Source: Halalkalibacter nanhaiisediminis
GTDB taxonomy: Bacteria > Bacillota > Bacilli > Bacillales > Bacillaceae_D
Direction: 5' to 3'
DNA: 64,000 nt
NCBI RefSeq assembly: GCF_007830185.1
Contig: NZ_VLKZ01000009.1
Location: 62,001-126,000 of the forward strand
A program made the translations under genes and the position numbers. The notes beneath the pieces were generated by a model. That model searched no databases. It saw nothing but the letters and a program-made list of their open reading frames with translations, and was not told the origin of the DNA. Below are positions 42,106 to 51,413 of this stretch, in pieces (position 1 is the first letter of the stretch; the number at the start of each line of letters is the position of its first letter).

Positions 42106-43320
42106 ATGATTGAGCTACGAACAAAAGAGTTTTGGAAAACAACCATTGCCCTTAGCATTGGTTCGCTGTTAATCTTTGCTAATGTCTATTTCACGCAACC
42201 TATTCTGCCTGTCTTATCTCAAGAATTTAATGTGTCATCCTTAGCTGCTAACATGACTGTTTCTTTTGTTATTTTAGCGCTTGGCTTATCTTTATTTTTC
42301 TATGGTCCATTCTCTGATAGTGTTGGTCGGCGCGGAATTATGATTATCACGATGGCACTAGCCACTGTGACGACTTTTTTAGCAGCCTTTGCTCCAACCT
42401 TTGAATCTTTAATTGTGATTCGAGTATTACAGGGGGTTTTTCTAGCAGGACTTCCTTCTCTTGCAGTAGCCTATATTGGCGAAGAGTACTCCGCGAAAGC
42501 TCTCTCTCTTGCGATCGGGATTTATATTAGTGGGAACACGATTGGTGGTATGTTTGGGAGAGCCTTTAGCGGAATCTTGACGGATCTCGTGAGCTGGCGC
42601 TTTGCTTTTATCGCCATGGGATGTGTGAGTCTTATATGCTTATTTATTTTTATCTGGCTGCTTCAACCTTCAAAAAATTTTGTTCAAAAGAAATTTAATT
42701 GGCGAGGGACACTAACGGATTATCGCGCACATCTTTCAAACAAAGAATTAAGATTAGCCTATCTGGTTGGCGGTTTACATTTTATGATTTTTGTCGGTCA
42801 TTTTAGTTACATAACCTTCCTTCTTAGCAGTCCACCTTATTTGCTACCGCCTAGTATCATCGGACTGTTGTTTCTAACGTATATTGCAGGAACCATTAGC
42901 TCTCCTTTATCAGGTAAGTTAGCAGCTAGATGGCCAAAAGCGGTTTGTATTGAGGTTGGTATTGCCATTATGGTTGTCGGCTTTCTCCTCACGTTGCAGG
43001 GCAGTGTGATCGCCATTATAACTGGATTATTACTTAATTGTTTTGGATTCTTTTTTGCCCACTCAACAGCTAGTTCTTGGGTAAGCAGTCGAGCAAAATC
43101 TGCTAAAGCAAGTGCTGCAGGCTTGTACTTAATTTTCTATTATATTGGAGGCAGCCTTGGACCTTTATATTTAGAACCATTTTGGAACCTTCTAAATTGG
43201 CAAGGAATTGTGTTAGGTAGTATGTTCATCCTCATCTTAACAACCTTCCTTGGTTTGAAAATGAAAAAAATTGAAACACAGCACCTATCAGAACCATTAA
43301 AGCAAGCGAAGAATTTTTAA
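42106..43320 (+). CDS. MFS transporter, YnfM-like
   Basis: 404 aa, 12 membrane helices. FANVYFTQPILPVLSQEFNV near the N-terminus, GPFSDSVGRRGIM (motif A) and RVLQGVFLAGLPSLAVAYIGEEY are the pattern of the E. coli YnfM/B. subtilis YybF-YfhI-type group of putative drug or metabolite exporters. Substrate unknown. The ATG at 42106 has AAAGGA nine bases upstream; an ATG three codons earlier abuts that site. It is divergent from the ABC exporter. Confidence 0.82.
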   Translation: MIELRTKEFWKTTIALSIGSLLIFANVYFTQPILPVLSQEFNVSSLAANMTVSFVILALGLSLFFYGPFSDSVGRRGIMIITMALATVTTFLAAFAPTFESLIVIRVLQGVFLAGLPSLAVAYIGEEYSAKALSLAIGIYISGNTIGGMFGRAFSGILTDLVSWRFAFIAMGCVSLICLFIFIWLLQPSKNFVQKKFNWRGTLTDYRAHLSNKELRLAYLVGGLHFMIFVGHFSYITFLLSSPPYLLPPSIIGLLFLTYIAGTISSPLSGKLAARWPKAVCIEVGIAIMVVGFLLTLQGSVIAIITGLLLNCFGFFFAHSTASSWVSSRAKSAKASAAGLYLIFYYIGGSLGPLYLEPFWNLLNWQGIVLGSMFILILTTFLGLKMKKIETQHLSEPLKQAKNF

Positions 43321-43325
43321 CATTA

Positions 43326-43356
43326 AAAAAGCAGGCCATCTCATGTGCCTGCTTTA
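43326..43356. terminator. Terminator downstream of the YnfM-like gene
   Basis: AAAGCAGGC and GCCTGCTTT form a nine-base stem around a ten-base loop, with A and T runs outside. Confidence 0.7.
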
Positions 43357-43444
43357 TATCATTTAACAATCCTTCTTAATCACCGTCATTGAGTTAGCGT
43401 TTTTCTGAAACTCATATGTAACGTGAACCTCTTCTAATAACTCC

Positions 43445-44617
43445 TTATTTCTCCCACAAATCACAATGCTGATCCATCCACCTTAGTAACCGAAGATCCT
43501 GCTTTGGTCCTGCAATCACAGATAGTCCAATTGGGACACCTTCTACATCAGCTACTGGTATCGTGACTTGCGGGAGCCCTGCCAACCCTGCAATAGAAGA
43601 GAGCTGGATCGTTTCGGATCTTCGTTTCTCAATCTCTTCGCCACTCATATTAACAAGAGGGGCTTTCCCAGGTACAGTGGGAATAATCAGTAACCCATCA
43701 TCACCGAGCAGCTTTTCTAAGCGGTTTTGGATACGTTCTTTTAGCTGTTGTTCTGTTGCACTCTCATCTTCTTTTAAGGTGCTTGCCCATTCGAATCGTG
43801 CTGCAATGTCTGGGCCAAAATGGGGCTTAACCGTTTCAATCCATTCACCATGAGATTTCCATACTTCAATTCCCTGTAACGTTCTAAATGCATTCATCCA
43901 TGTGACTAGCCCTTCGTCTGCAATCTCGATCGATTCCCTTTGAGTAAAACAATTTTCAATCGTTGTAAGAACAGGAGAGAGCGCCTGTTTGCTCTCTTCA
44001 TCCGCTAATGCCCACGCATCCTTATCAACCATCACTCGTGTAAATGCTTGAGCCGATGATTCTTCTTGAAGTAAAACCTCACCAACCTTAAGCAATGTCT
44101 TCGTATCACAAGTCATCCAACCAACCGTATCAAAGCTAGGTGCTAACGGAATGACCCCTTCAATCGAAAGAAAATTATGTGTCGGTCGAAAGCCGTACAG
44201 CCCGCAATAAGCTGCTGGGATTCGCACGGAGCCTGCTGTATCTGTTCCGAGGGCAAAATCAACTAGTTTAGCTGCAACAGCGACAGCCGAACCACTTGAA
44301 GAACCGCCAGGAATACGCTGATGATCCTTTGGATTAACAGGTGTACCGTAATGAATATTTTCTCCATTTAAACTATACATGAGCTCATCGGTAATTGTTG
44401 TGCCTACTAATGTTGCACCATTTTCTAATAAACGCTGCACAACAGGCGCATGACTTTTTGCAGGTGAATGCGTACGCAACCAATCTGGATTTCCAGCACT
44501 AGCCGTTATTCCTTTTACATCCAACACATCCTTAACCGCAAACCTAAGTCCTGACAGGCTTTCTTTTGCAAATGGTTCCACATTCAGCTCTTCAACAAAG
44601 GCATTATAATCCTTCAT
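43445..44617 (-). CDS. Amidase-signature hydrolase of the purine locus
   Basis: 390 aa. The Ser-cisSer-Lys triad is complete: Lys in FAVKDVLDVKG near residue 28, the cis-Ser in GGSSSGSAVAVAA near residue 110, and the nucleophile Ser in GTDTAGSVRIPAAYCGLYGFRPT near residue 135. Hydrolyses an amide; the substrate is not given by sequence. As last gene of the puc run, right after pucG, it may act on oxalurate, oxamate or another ureide end product. The ATG at 44617 has GGAGGG six bases upstream; a frame extension to 44644 lacks a site. B. subtilis lacks a counterpart in its puc cluster as far as I know. Confidence 0.8.
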   Translation of the reverse strand: MKDYNAFVEELNVEPFAKESLSGLRFAVKDVLDVKGITASAGNPDWLRTHSPAKSHAPVVQRLLENGATLVGTTITDELMYSLNGENIHYGTPVNPKDHQRIPGGSSSGSAVAVAAKLVDFALGTDTAGSVRIPAAYCGLYGFRPTHNFLSIEGVIPLAPSFDTVGWMTCDTKTLLKVGEVLLQEESSAQAFTRVMVDKDAWALADEESKQALSPVLTTIENCFTQRESIEIADEGLVTWMNAFRTLQGIEVWKSHGEWIETVKPHFGPDIAARFEWASTLKEDESATEQQLKERIQNRLEKLLGDDGLLIIPTVPGKAPLVNMSGEEIEKRRSETIQLSSIAGLAGLPQVTIPVADVEGVPIGLSVIAGPKQDLRLLRWMDQHCDLWEK

Positions 44618-44647
44618 ATCATCCCTCCATAACCATTCATACATTAA

Positions 44648-45907
44648 TTAGCCATCATTTGCTTTTGATATTCTTTCTTTTTGTTGATATACATCTAACG
44701 CCGCTTGAACGCCTTCACCGACATTTACTTTCACATCATGTCTTGTTAATACTGCTTCTAATGCCCCAAGAGTTAATAGGATATTTCTTTGTTGGCAGCT
44801 ATAGCCCATCGTCCCAATTCTCCAAATCTTGCCGTGGAGCGGACCAAATGAGCTAGCGATCTCAATACCGAAATCATCTAGTAACATTTTCCGAACAGAA
44901 TCACCGTTCACTCCATCTGGTATCGTCACACAAGTAACGGTAGGAAGTTTATTTTCTGAATGACCAAATAATTCAAGGCCCATCGCTTCAATTCCTGCAA
45001 CTAATGCTCGTTCATTTACACGATGACGTTTAAACCTCGCTTCCAATCCTTCTTCTAATATGAGGCGCAACCCCTCATACAGTCCATAAAGCATAGATGT
45101 CGCTTCTGTATGATGATTGAGACGTGCTGGACTCCAGTAATCTTGTAATTGACTTAAATCAAAGTAATTACTACGAATACGTCTTTCAAAATTGCTTGAT
45201 AACAGCTGCTCTTTCGTTGCCAGACCTTTCTCAATTGACTTTCGTTGCAAAAGAATATCTTCTATTCTTTCATTATAAGTAAGAGGAGCCATTCCCGCAG
45301 GCACAGATAGGCATTTTTGCGTTCCCGTTATTAAACCGTCAATCATCCATTCATCTGTGTTCACTTCAGTCCCACCGACCGTTGCGACTGCATCAACAAG
45401 CAATAAAACGTCCATTTCTCGGCAAGCATAGCCAATTTCCTTTAATGGCTGTATTCGGCCCGTCGATGTATCACCATGAACTATCGCCACCACTTTTGGT
45501 TTTACTCTTTTCATTTCATTGATCACATCATCAGGGTCAAATACATCTCCCCATTCACAGGTCATCACTTGAACATCGGCCCCACAACGCTCAGCAATTT
45601 CTGTTAGCAAGCCCCCGAATCGACCAAAGGAGGGAACAAGTACGATATCTCCTTCTTCAATTACACTACAAAGCATCGCCTCAATTCCTGCTCGTGATGT
45701 GCCGTCGATCGGAAAAGTCCAATGATTAGTTGTTTGCAGCACCAGTCTAAGCAGCTTCATTGTTTCATTCATTAAAGAAGTAAAGCTTGGATCAAATTGA
45801 CCTAGAATTGAATTTGACATCGCCTGTCGTACACGAGGATCGACCTCAACTGGTCCAGGTGTCATAATCGTACGGACTGGAACATGGAATGGTGTTGAAT
45901 GATGCAT
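44648..45907 (-). CDS. pucG: (S)-ureidoglycine-glyoxylate aminotransferase
   Basis: Class V PLP aminotransferase, 419 aa. It transfers the amino group of unstable S-ureidoglycine to glyoxylate, giving oxalurate and glycine, as shown for B. subtilis PucG. MTPGPVEVDPRVRQAM opens the fold; the PLP Lys is in GTQKCLSVPAGMAP near residue 198, and VDAVATVGG carries the conserved Asp. RIGTMGYSCQQRN near the end supplies the substrate Arg. ATG at 45907 has GGGGGA seven bases upstream. Immediately downstream of pucF, whose product is its substrate. Confidence 0.92.
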   Translation of the reverse strand: MHHSTPFHVPVRTIMTPGPVEVDPRVRQAMSNSILGQFDPSFTSLMNETMKLLRLVLQTTNHWTFPIDGTSRAGIEAMLCSVIEEGDIVLVPSFGRFGGLLTEIAERCGADVQVMTCEWGDVFDPDDVINEMKRVKPKVVAIVHGDTSTGRIQPLKEIGYACREMDVLLLVDAVATVGGTEVNTDEWMIDGLITGTQKCLSVPAGMAPLTYNERIEDILLQRKSIEKGLATKEQLLSSNFERRIRSNYFDLSQLQDYWSPARLNHHTEATSMLYGLYEGLRLILEEGLEARFKRHRVNERALVAGIEAMGLELFGHSENKLPTVTCVTIPDGVNGDSVRKMLLDDFGIEIASSFGPLHGKIWRIGTMGYSCQQRNILLTLGALEAVLTRHDVKVNVGEGVQAALDVYQQKERISKANDG

Positions 45908-45933
45908 CTTGCAATCCCCCAATCTTGCTTGAA

Positions 45934-47169
45934 TTATTCTGCTAACCTCATTAATGTATTTAATAAAACTTGCGTGCCAATCATACAATCTTCATAATCT
46001 GACCATTCCTTTGGATTATGGCTAATTCCCTCTTTAGAGCGAACAAAGATCATGCCCATTTTCGTCAGCTTCGCCATGATCAAGGAATCATGTCCAGCTC
46101 CGCACTGTAATCTCATCGTTGGCACATCAAGCTCTTTACACGATTCCTCAATTACCTCAATTACCTCTACTTGGCAAGAAGTCGGATCGACAGCTTTTTT
46201 CATATCCATCTCAGCATGGACGTCCCTTTTCTGGCAAATTCGATTGATAGCTTCATAGACTTCATTCATCATTTTTGTTCGACTTTCTTTATTAATATGT
46301 CTAAGATCAACGGAAAAAGCAGCAAGACCTGGGATAATATTGACTCCACCTGGCTCTATGTTTACTTTCCCTACTGTTCCGACGCCATCATACATCTTGG
46401 CAATCTTCTCAATGTCTAGCATGAGCTCCGCCATCGCAAGGGCAGCATCCTTTCTCATATACATAGGAGTGGCACCAGCATGATCGGCATGTCCTTTTAC
46501 AACCACATCTAACCATATCGGCCCCTGAATATCAGTCACAATTCCAACAGGCAGCTGATGTTCTTCAAGAACCTTCCCTTGCTCAATATGCAGCTCAACA
46601 TAGGCTTTTAATTCTTCTCGTTCTCTCTTTGCTTGTTTGTATAAGCGAGGATCTAATTGTGCTTGAAGAAAAGCTTCTGCGTAAGTCATCCCATTTGCAT
46701 CCGTTAATAAAAATGTCGCTTCATCTAGCTCTCCTGCCATTGCTTTACTGCCGATATAACCTGTGCCAAAACGAGTTCCTTCTTCATCTGTAAAGGAGAC
46801 AACCTCGATGGAATGCTTCAGCTGAAAACCCGACTCTTTAATCGAACGCACGGCTTCAATTGCCCCAAGAACACCCAGAGCCCCGTCAAAAATCCCTCCT
46901 TGAAAAACCGTATCAATATGTGAACCCGTTAAGACAATTGGAGCTTGTTTTACTGTTCCCTCTAGCTTTCCGATAATATTACCAACTGCATCAATACGAA
47001 CCTTAAGCCCTGCCTCTTTCATTAAATTGATTACATATTGTCTCGCTTTCAAATCCTCTACACTAAGCGAAAGTCTTGTCGTCCCTTCTTCTAGCAAAGC
47101 CCCAATCTCACCTAATTCCAAAAGAGTATTCCATAATCGTTGTTGGTTGATTTGACATGTAATAACCAA
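45934..47169 (-). CDS. pucF: Allantoate amidohydrolase (M20 family)
   Basis: 411 aa metallohydrolase that removes ammonia and CO2 from allantoate to give S-ureidoglycine. Metal-binding residues: His/Asp in LTGSHIDTV, Asp in GIFDGALGVLG, Glu pair in SFTDEEGTRFG, His in ELHIEQGKVLE near residue 193, and the final His in RSKEGISHNPKEW. The lid domain carries GHADHAGATPM. The TTG start at 47169 has GGAGGGGA nine bases upstream. Belongs to the AllC/HyuC branch; allantoate as substrate follows from the neighbours. Confidence 0.92.
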   Translation of the reverse strand: MVITCQINQQRLWNTLLELGEIGALLEEGTTRLSLSVEDLKARQYVINLMKEAGLKVRIDAVGNIIGKLEGTVKQAPIVLTGSHIDTVFQGGIFDGALGVLGAIEAVRSIKESGFQLKHSIEVVSFTDEEGTRFGTGYIGSKAMAGELDEATFLLTDANGMTYAEAFLQAQLDPRLYKQAKREREELKAYVELHIEQGKVLEEHQLPVGIVTDIQGPIWLDVVVKGHADHAGATPMYMRKDAALAMAELMLDIEKIAKMYDGVGTVGKVNIEPGGVNIIPGLAAFSVDLRHINKESRTKMMNEVYEAINRICQKRDVHAEMDMKKAVDPTSCQVEVIEVIEESCKELDVPTMRLQCGAGHDSLIMAKLTKMGMIFVRSKEGISHNPKEWSDYEDCMIGTQVLLNTLMRLAE

Positions 47170-47209
47170 AAATCCAACTCCCCTCCACCAAACGTATTTT
47201 AGTAAATAA

Positions 47210-47233
47210 GGTCAACCAAGAGCTTGGCTGACC
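47210..47233 (-). terminator. Hairpin between the binding-protein gene and pucF
   Basis: Minus strand GGTCAGCCAAG and CTTGGTTGACC form an 11-base stem with one wobble pair and a two-base loop, followed by TTATTTACT. It may partly terminate or protect the upstream mRNA. Confidence 0.55.
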
Positions 47234-47263
47234 CCCATTCATTTCATGTAAACGTCCATTTCT

Positions 47264-48334
47264 CTAATGAGAAGGCAAAAATTCGGTTGTGAATATCTCA
47301 TTGGCATCAAACGTTTCTTCTAGCAACCCTAATTCATGTAATTGATCGATCAGTGTTGTCCAACGTTCTTCTGACATATAACCAAAACCGTGCTCCTCTG
47401 CATCACCACCATAAACAAATTCCATTTGTGCCTCCGTTTCAAAGGCAAGACTCTCTAAAGCGAGATTTGGGTTCGTCTCATGAATCACTTCATTTATTTC
47501 ATCAGGCGCATCTTTATAATAGTTCCACCCTTCAACAAATGAAGTCACAAACTTTCTCACTGTCTCCGCGTTTTCTTCCACGTAATCTTTAGTCGCAAAT
47601 AAAACAACATTGTAAGGATCAAATCCTGATTCTGATACTAAAAACGTTTCCGTCTTCACTCCTTCTTTTTCCAAGAAAAAAGGCTCTGACGTTACAAAAG
47701 CTTGACTGACAGATTCTGGATCATCAATGAAATTAACGTGCTGCCCTGTATAACCTTGAACACTCACATCACTTAAATCATACTTACTACTTAAGTAATC
47801 CCAATATGGAATACCTGGCTGAATAAAGGCTGTTCTTCCGTTCATATCTTCAAACTCATTAATGACAACACCCTCATGCGTCATCAATGCGGCTGGACTA
47901 TTTTGCATAGCAGCGGCTAATGTAACTAGCTCAATCCCTTGATTTCTAGCAATGACGATTTGATCTGCATGAGCCAAACCAAATTGCGCATTACCTGAAG
48001 CTATAATTTGAATTGCTGATACTTGAGGTCCTCCTGGCTCTATTTCTACTTCCAAGCCATTTTCAGCAAAAATTTCTTGTTCATCTGCGGCATAAACACC
48101 ACCATGCTGACTTTTTGGAAACCAATTAAGTACAAGTTTTACAGCTTCCAACGAATCCGTTGTTACATCCTCTTCAACCTCCGTTTCATCAGCCGACTCA
48201 GCATTACCTTCTTCTGTTCCATCAACGGGTTCTTGTCCACCGCATGCCGCAAGTACTAGAAGCATGATGAGAGCAAAAAATAAAGCAATTAACTTGGTTA
48301 CTTTAAGAGACTGAACATTAAGACTTTTAATCAT
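47264..48334 (-). CDS. ABC transporter substrate-binding lipoprotein (NMT1/SsuA-like)
   Basis: 356 aa. Signal peptide and lipobox LAAC with Cys near residue 31, then an acidic linker. The mature domain begins VKLVLNWFPKSQHGGVYAADEQ, as in NMT1/ThiY-type binding proteins, and shows the typical GNAQFGLAHADQ and FIQPGIPYWDYL segments. Such proteins bind small heterocycles or sulfonates. It lies third in the ATPase-permease-binding protein run in the midst of purine genes, so a purine or ureide such as urate or allantoin is the inferred ligand. ATG has AGAGGGG seven bases upstream. Confidence 0.85.
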   Translation of the reverse strand: MIKSLNVQSLKVTKLIALFFALIMLLVLAACGGQEPVDGTEEGNAESADETEVEEDVTTDSLEAVKLVLNWFPKSQHGGVYAADEQEIFAENGLEVEIEPGGPQVSAIQIIASGNAQFGLAHADQIVIARNQGIELVTLAAAMQNSPAALMTHEGVVINEFEDMNGRTAFIQPGIPYWDYLSSKYDLSDVSVQGYTGQHVNFIDDPESVSQAFVTSEPFFLEKEGVKTETFLVSESGFDPYNVVLFATKDYVEENAETVRKFVTSFVEGWNYYKDAPDEINEVIHETNPNLALESLAFETEAQMEFVYGGDAEEHGFGYMSEERWTTLIDQLHELGLLEETFDANEIFTTEFLPSH

Positions 48335-48362
48335 TGATAGACCCCTCTCTTTTTCAACCTGG

Positions 48363-49226
48363 TTATTTATCTACTTTCATTGCCGACTCATGCCACGATC
48401 CGAGTAAATACTTGGAAAGTAAGCTAACTAGCAAATAAAATCCGATTCCTAAAATTGCTGCTGCAATCCCGCATGCAAATAAAAAGGATGTGTTTACTTG
48501 AATCGCCGCTACTGTAATCGCATAACCAAGTCCACCTTTTCCTCCACCAACACCAGCGACATATTCTCCGACAATCGCACCAACAATTGATAATGTACAA
48601 GACACTTTTAATCCCGCCATCATATAAGGCAATGCCGCTGGAATACGTAACTTCCACATTTTTTGCCATTTTGATGCATTGTATAAGGTGAACAATTCGT
48701 CCATGTTTTTATCGACAGAATTAAGACCCATTAACGTATTTGAAATCACAGGGAAGAATCCAATTAAAAAGGAAATCACAATAATCGAATTAAAACCTGA
48801 CCCAAACCAAATCACAACAATTGGCGCAATCGCGACAACAGGTATCGTTTGTAAAATGATTGCATATGGATAAATACTCCGCTCCAATATTTTAGAACTA
48901 GCTAGAAGAACTGAGACAGAGATACCAATGATCGCACTTAAAAAGAATCCGATCACTGACTCTAGCACTGTGATTCTTACTGCTTCCCAAAGAATATTCC
49001 AACTGTTTATGGTCGCATTCCACACATCAGTCGGTTTCGGAAAAATGTAATGAGGCATTCCAAGTAACAAAGGAAGTAGTTGCCATACTGAAAGAAAGAG
49101 GATGAATGCAATCAACGGACCTAAGTATACATGTTGAAAGTGACTCCATCTCGTTTGACGTGATTTCGAACGAGCAATCGCTTTTATAGCTACTTTTTTT
49201 GATACATCAGCGGAAGGCATCGCCAC
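48363..49226 (-). CDS. ABC transporter permease (SsuC/ThiX-like)
   Basis: 287-aa inner-membrane permease with about six helices. The BPD_transp_1 coupling motif is near AALPYMMAGLKVSCTLSIVGAIVGEYV (about residues 205-230). The GTG at 49226 lies nine bases after AAAGGAG inside the end of the ATPase gene, so the two are coupled. Works with the ATPase before it and the binding protein after it. Family members serve taurine, nitrate, riboflavin or thiamine-precursor uptake; the purine context argues for a nucleobase or ureide here. Confidence 0.88.
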   Translation of the reverse strand: MAMPSADVSKKVAIKAIARSKSRQTRWSHFQHVYLGPLIAFILFLSVWQLLPLLLGMPHYIFPKPTDVWNATINSWNILWEAVRITVLESVIGFFLSAIIGISVSVLLASSKILERSIYPYAIILQTIPVVAIAPIVVIWFGSGFNSIIVISFLIGFFPVISNTLMGLNSVDKNMDELFTLYNASKWQKMWKLRIPAALPYMMAGLKVSCTLSIVGAIVGEYVAGVGGGKGGLGYAITVAAIQVNTSFLFACGIAAAILGIGFYLLVSLLSKYLLGSWHESAMKVDK

Positions 49227-50018
49227 CTATACCAACTCCTTTCGCTCGGAACTTTTTTCAAGTTCTTCAGAGGTAAACTCGACCATACTACCAAACTCTC
49301 TACTCGTAAGACTACTCGTCTCTCTTGGATAAGGGAGATTCACATCAATAACAGACGATAGTCTTCCTGGTCTAGCTGACATAACCGCTATTTTGGAAGA
49401 TAAAAAGACGGCTTCAAACACATTATGTGTGACAAACAAAATCGTCGTTTTCTCTTTTTTCCAAATGTCTAATAGCTCTAATTGCAAGCCTTGCCTTGTC
49501 ATTTCGTCAAGTGCTGCAAAAGGTTCATCCATTAATAATAGTTTCGGTTTTGCCGCTAATGCACGTGCAATTGAGACACGCATTTTCATCCCGCCTGATA
49601 ACTCACGAGGATACGCTTTTAAATAGTCTTTCAACCCCACCATTTCTAAAACTCGCATGGCTTCTTCTTTCCGTTTGCGTTTACTAATTCCTCGTAATTC
49701 CAGCGGGAGCATGACATTATCTAAAACCGAACGCCAAGGAAGAAGATTTGAATCTTGAAAAACAAATGCAATATCATTTGTTTCACTTATCATCTCTTTT
49801 GGCGATTTCTGATAGACCTTTAATTCTCCTTTTGTCGGTTCCCCAAGCCCTGCGATCATCCTTAATGCTGTCGACTTCCCACAGCCTGAAGGCCCTAGAA
49901 AGCTGATAAACTCTCCTTCTTTTATCGTTAAATTAAAGTTACTCAAGGCAACGGTTCCGTTGTTATAAATTTTATGAACCTGTCGAAATGTAACAATCTC
50001 TTGCTCTGACCTGACCAA
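49227..50018 (-). CDS. ABC transporter ATP-binding protein (SsuB/ThiZ-like)
   Basis: 263 aa. Walker A GPSGCGKSTALRM near residue 42, Q-loop FVFQDSNLLPWRS, signature LSGGMKMRVSIARAL, Walker B LLLMDEPFAALDE and H-loop FVTHN are all intact. It belongs to the nitrate/taurine-type importer ATPases. TTG start at 50018 with AAAGGAGGAG six bases upstream. First of three transporter genes; it follows HIU hydrolase by about 25 bases, in the same direction as the catabolic genes. Confidence 0.9.
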   Translation of the reverse strand: MVRSEQEIVTFRQVHKIYNNGTVALSNFNLTIKEGEFISFLGPSGCGKSTALRMIAGLGEPTKGELKVYQKSPKEMISETNDIAFVFQDSNLLPWRSVLDNVMLPLELRGISKRKRKEEAMRVLEMVGLKDYLKAYPRELSGGMKMRVSIARALAAKPKLLLMDEPFAALDEMTRQGLQLELLDIWKKEKTTILFVTHNVFEAVFLSSKIAVMSARPGRLSSVIDVNLPYPRETSSLTSREFGSMVEFTSEELEKSSERKELV

Positions 50019-50043
50019 GTGAATCTCCTCCTTTTAAAGTCTA

Positions 50044-50406
50044 TTAGCTCCCTCGATAGGTACTATAACCACCAGGAGCTATGAGTAGCGGAACATGATA
50101 GTGATCATATTCACTCGCGATCCGAAAACGAATAGGAACAATATCTAAAAAAGAAGGAGGTTCTTGTTTACTACCATCCTGGTTAAAATACTCTTCAACA
50201 TGAAACATTAATTGAAAAATACCTTTTTTCATGCTTTCTCCTTCAAGCAACGGTTCATCTAGTCTGCCATCTTCATTCGTTGTAGTTTGAGTGAGCTTTT
50301 CATATTCTCTAGTAAGCTTGTTGTATTCGAATAGTTCAATGATCACACCACTTGCAGGCTTACCAGTGCTTATATCTAGTACATGTGTCGTCAAACGCCC
50401 ACTCAT
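50044..50406 (-). CDS. pucM: 5-hydroxyisourate hydrolase
   Basis: 120 aa, transthyretin-related. Hydrolyses 5-hydroxyisourate to OHCU, the second step of urate breakdown. Catalytic residues: His in TTHVLDISTGKPA near residue 7, Arg in PIRFRIASEYDHYHVPLL, second His in the same stretch, and the diagnostic C-terminal YRGS. The start overlaps the urate oxidase stop by four bases, so both are made together. Confidence 0.96.
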   Translation of the reverse strand: MSGRLTTHVLDISTGKPASGVIIELFEYNKLTREYEKLTQTTTNEDGRLDEPLLEGESMKKGIFQLMFHVEEYFNQDGSKQEPPSFLDIVPIRFRIASEYDHYHVPLLIAPGGYSTYRGS

Positions 50407-51392
50407 TTTTCCTCTTCCGCTTCTGCCAAAGCTAAGTCTTCTTTTGTCACAGAGAACCCCTGAAATCCGTACGGGGGACGTGGATCTGTGAACACTTTTC
50501 CATCAGCAGAATACGAGACTTCTTCAACAATCGTTTCCCACGTACGATTATTTGATACAAATGAAATTTCGGCTAATTGAGGGAACCTTTTTAACACTCG
50601 CAATCCGATTTTATAAATTAAGTTTTGGATCGACGGAGAATCTTCTTGATGAAACAACGTCTGAGCAATATGTGCAACTTGCTCTGCACATACATATTGA
50701 TCAGGCTGATCACCTTTTGCATCATCTGTATCTTCATAGTGCCAATTAATGTCTAAATAAATAAACAACGGACGATCAAATGATTCAGGTAATGTTGTAT
50801 ACTCATCCTTGATGTAGCCGTAAAAAGAGCTTCCTTTCACCTTAATTAAGCGCAGCCCTTTGACACCACTCGTTTGCTCAATTACCTCGTATTGGTCATC
50901 TGCCGTTCTCTCTACCTGCACCGAAGCAGATGGCTGTTCCACTAATCCTTGACGAAAAACCAATTCACTTGGAGCAAATCCACTCTCTGTTGGGATCTCT
51001 ACTTCATTAAAAGGAAACTGTTGTCCTGACATCGTCACTGCTTCAATATGCGGATACTTTTGCAAAAACTCCTTACTAACAAATTCTAAAAATCCTTCCA
51101 TCGTCGCCCCTGTATAATCTCCTGCATGTCGGAGTATGAAGTTTTTCATCGAGTCTGTTGCGACAACTTGAGTGTTATCCCCTTCTGTAAAGGAAGATAA
51201 AAACGCATTCCCCTTGATTGCAACTTGAATATCCATTCCGAAAATAATATTGCTTCGTCCTCTAAAACTCGATTCAGGAATTTCCCGAATTCCTTTAAGA
51301 GGCTTGGCATATGTTCGGTAAACAAATACATCTGCTTTGCCGTAATACATTGTTCGTTTAGTCGCTACCTTTTGAACTGACTTTGTTTTCAT
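50403..51392 (-). CDS. pucL: Urate oxidase (uricase), stand-alone
   Basis: 329 aa, cofactor-free. Oxidises urate to 5-hydroxyisourate with O2. MYYGKADVFVYRTY near residue 15, the Thr of VVATDSMKNFIL near residue 80, the SSFYGYIKDEYTTLPE stretch, and SFVSNNRTWE are the known active-site regions. In B. subtilis this enzyme is the C-terminal half of a fused PucL; here the OHCU decarboxylase part is a separate gene 21 bases upstream. ATG at 51392 with AGGTGGGC upstream. Confidence 0.96.
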   Translation of the reverse strand: MKTKSVQKVATKRTMYYGKADVFVYRTYAKPLKGIREIPESSFRGRSNIIFGMDIQVAIKGNAFLSSFTEGDNTQVVATDSMKNFILRHAGDYTGATMEGFLEFVSKEFLQKYPHIEAVTMSGQQFPFNEVEIPTESGFAPSELVFRQGLVEQPSASVQVERTADDQYEVIEQTSGVKGLRLIKVKGSSFYGYIKDEYTTLPESFDRPLFIYLDINWHYEDTDDAKGDQPDQYVCAEQVAHIAQTLFHQEDSPSIQNLIYKIGLRVLKRFPQLAEISFVSNNRTWETIVEEVSYSADGKVFTDPRPPYGFQGFSVTKEDLALAEAEEEK

Positions 51393-51413
51393 AAAAAGCC
51401 CACCTTTACTTTT

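Noticed and set aside
43364-43465. Minus-strand open piece IVICGRNKELLEEVHVTYEFQ after the amidase gene
   Set aside because: Looks protein-like over about 34 codons but starts inside the amidase gene, lacks a start with a ribosome site, and matches no family I know.
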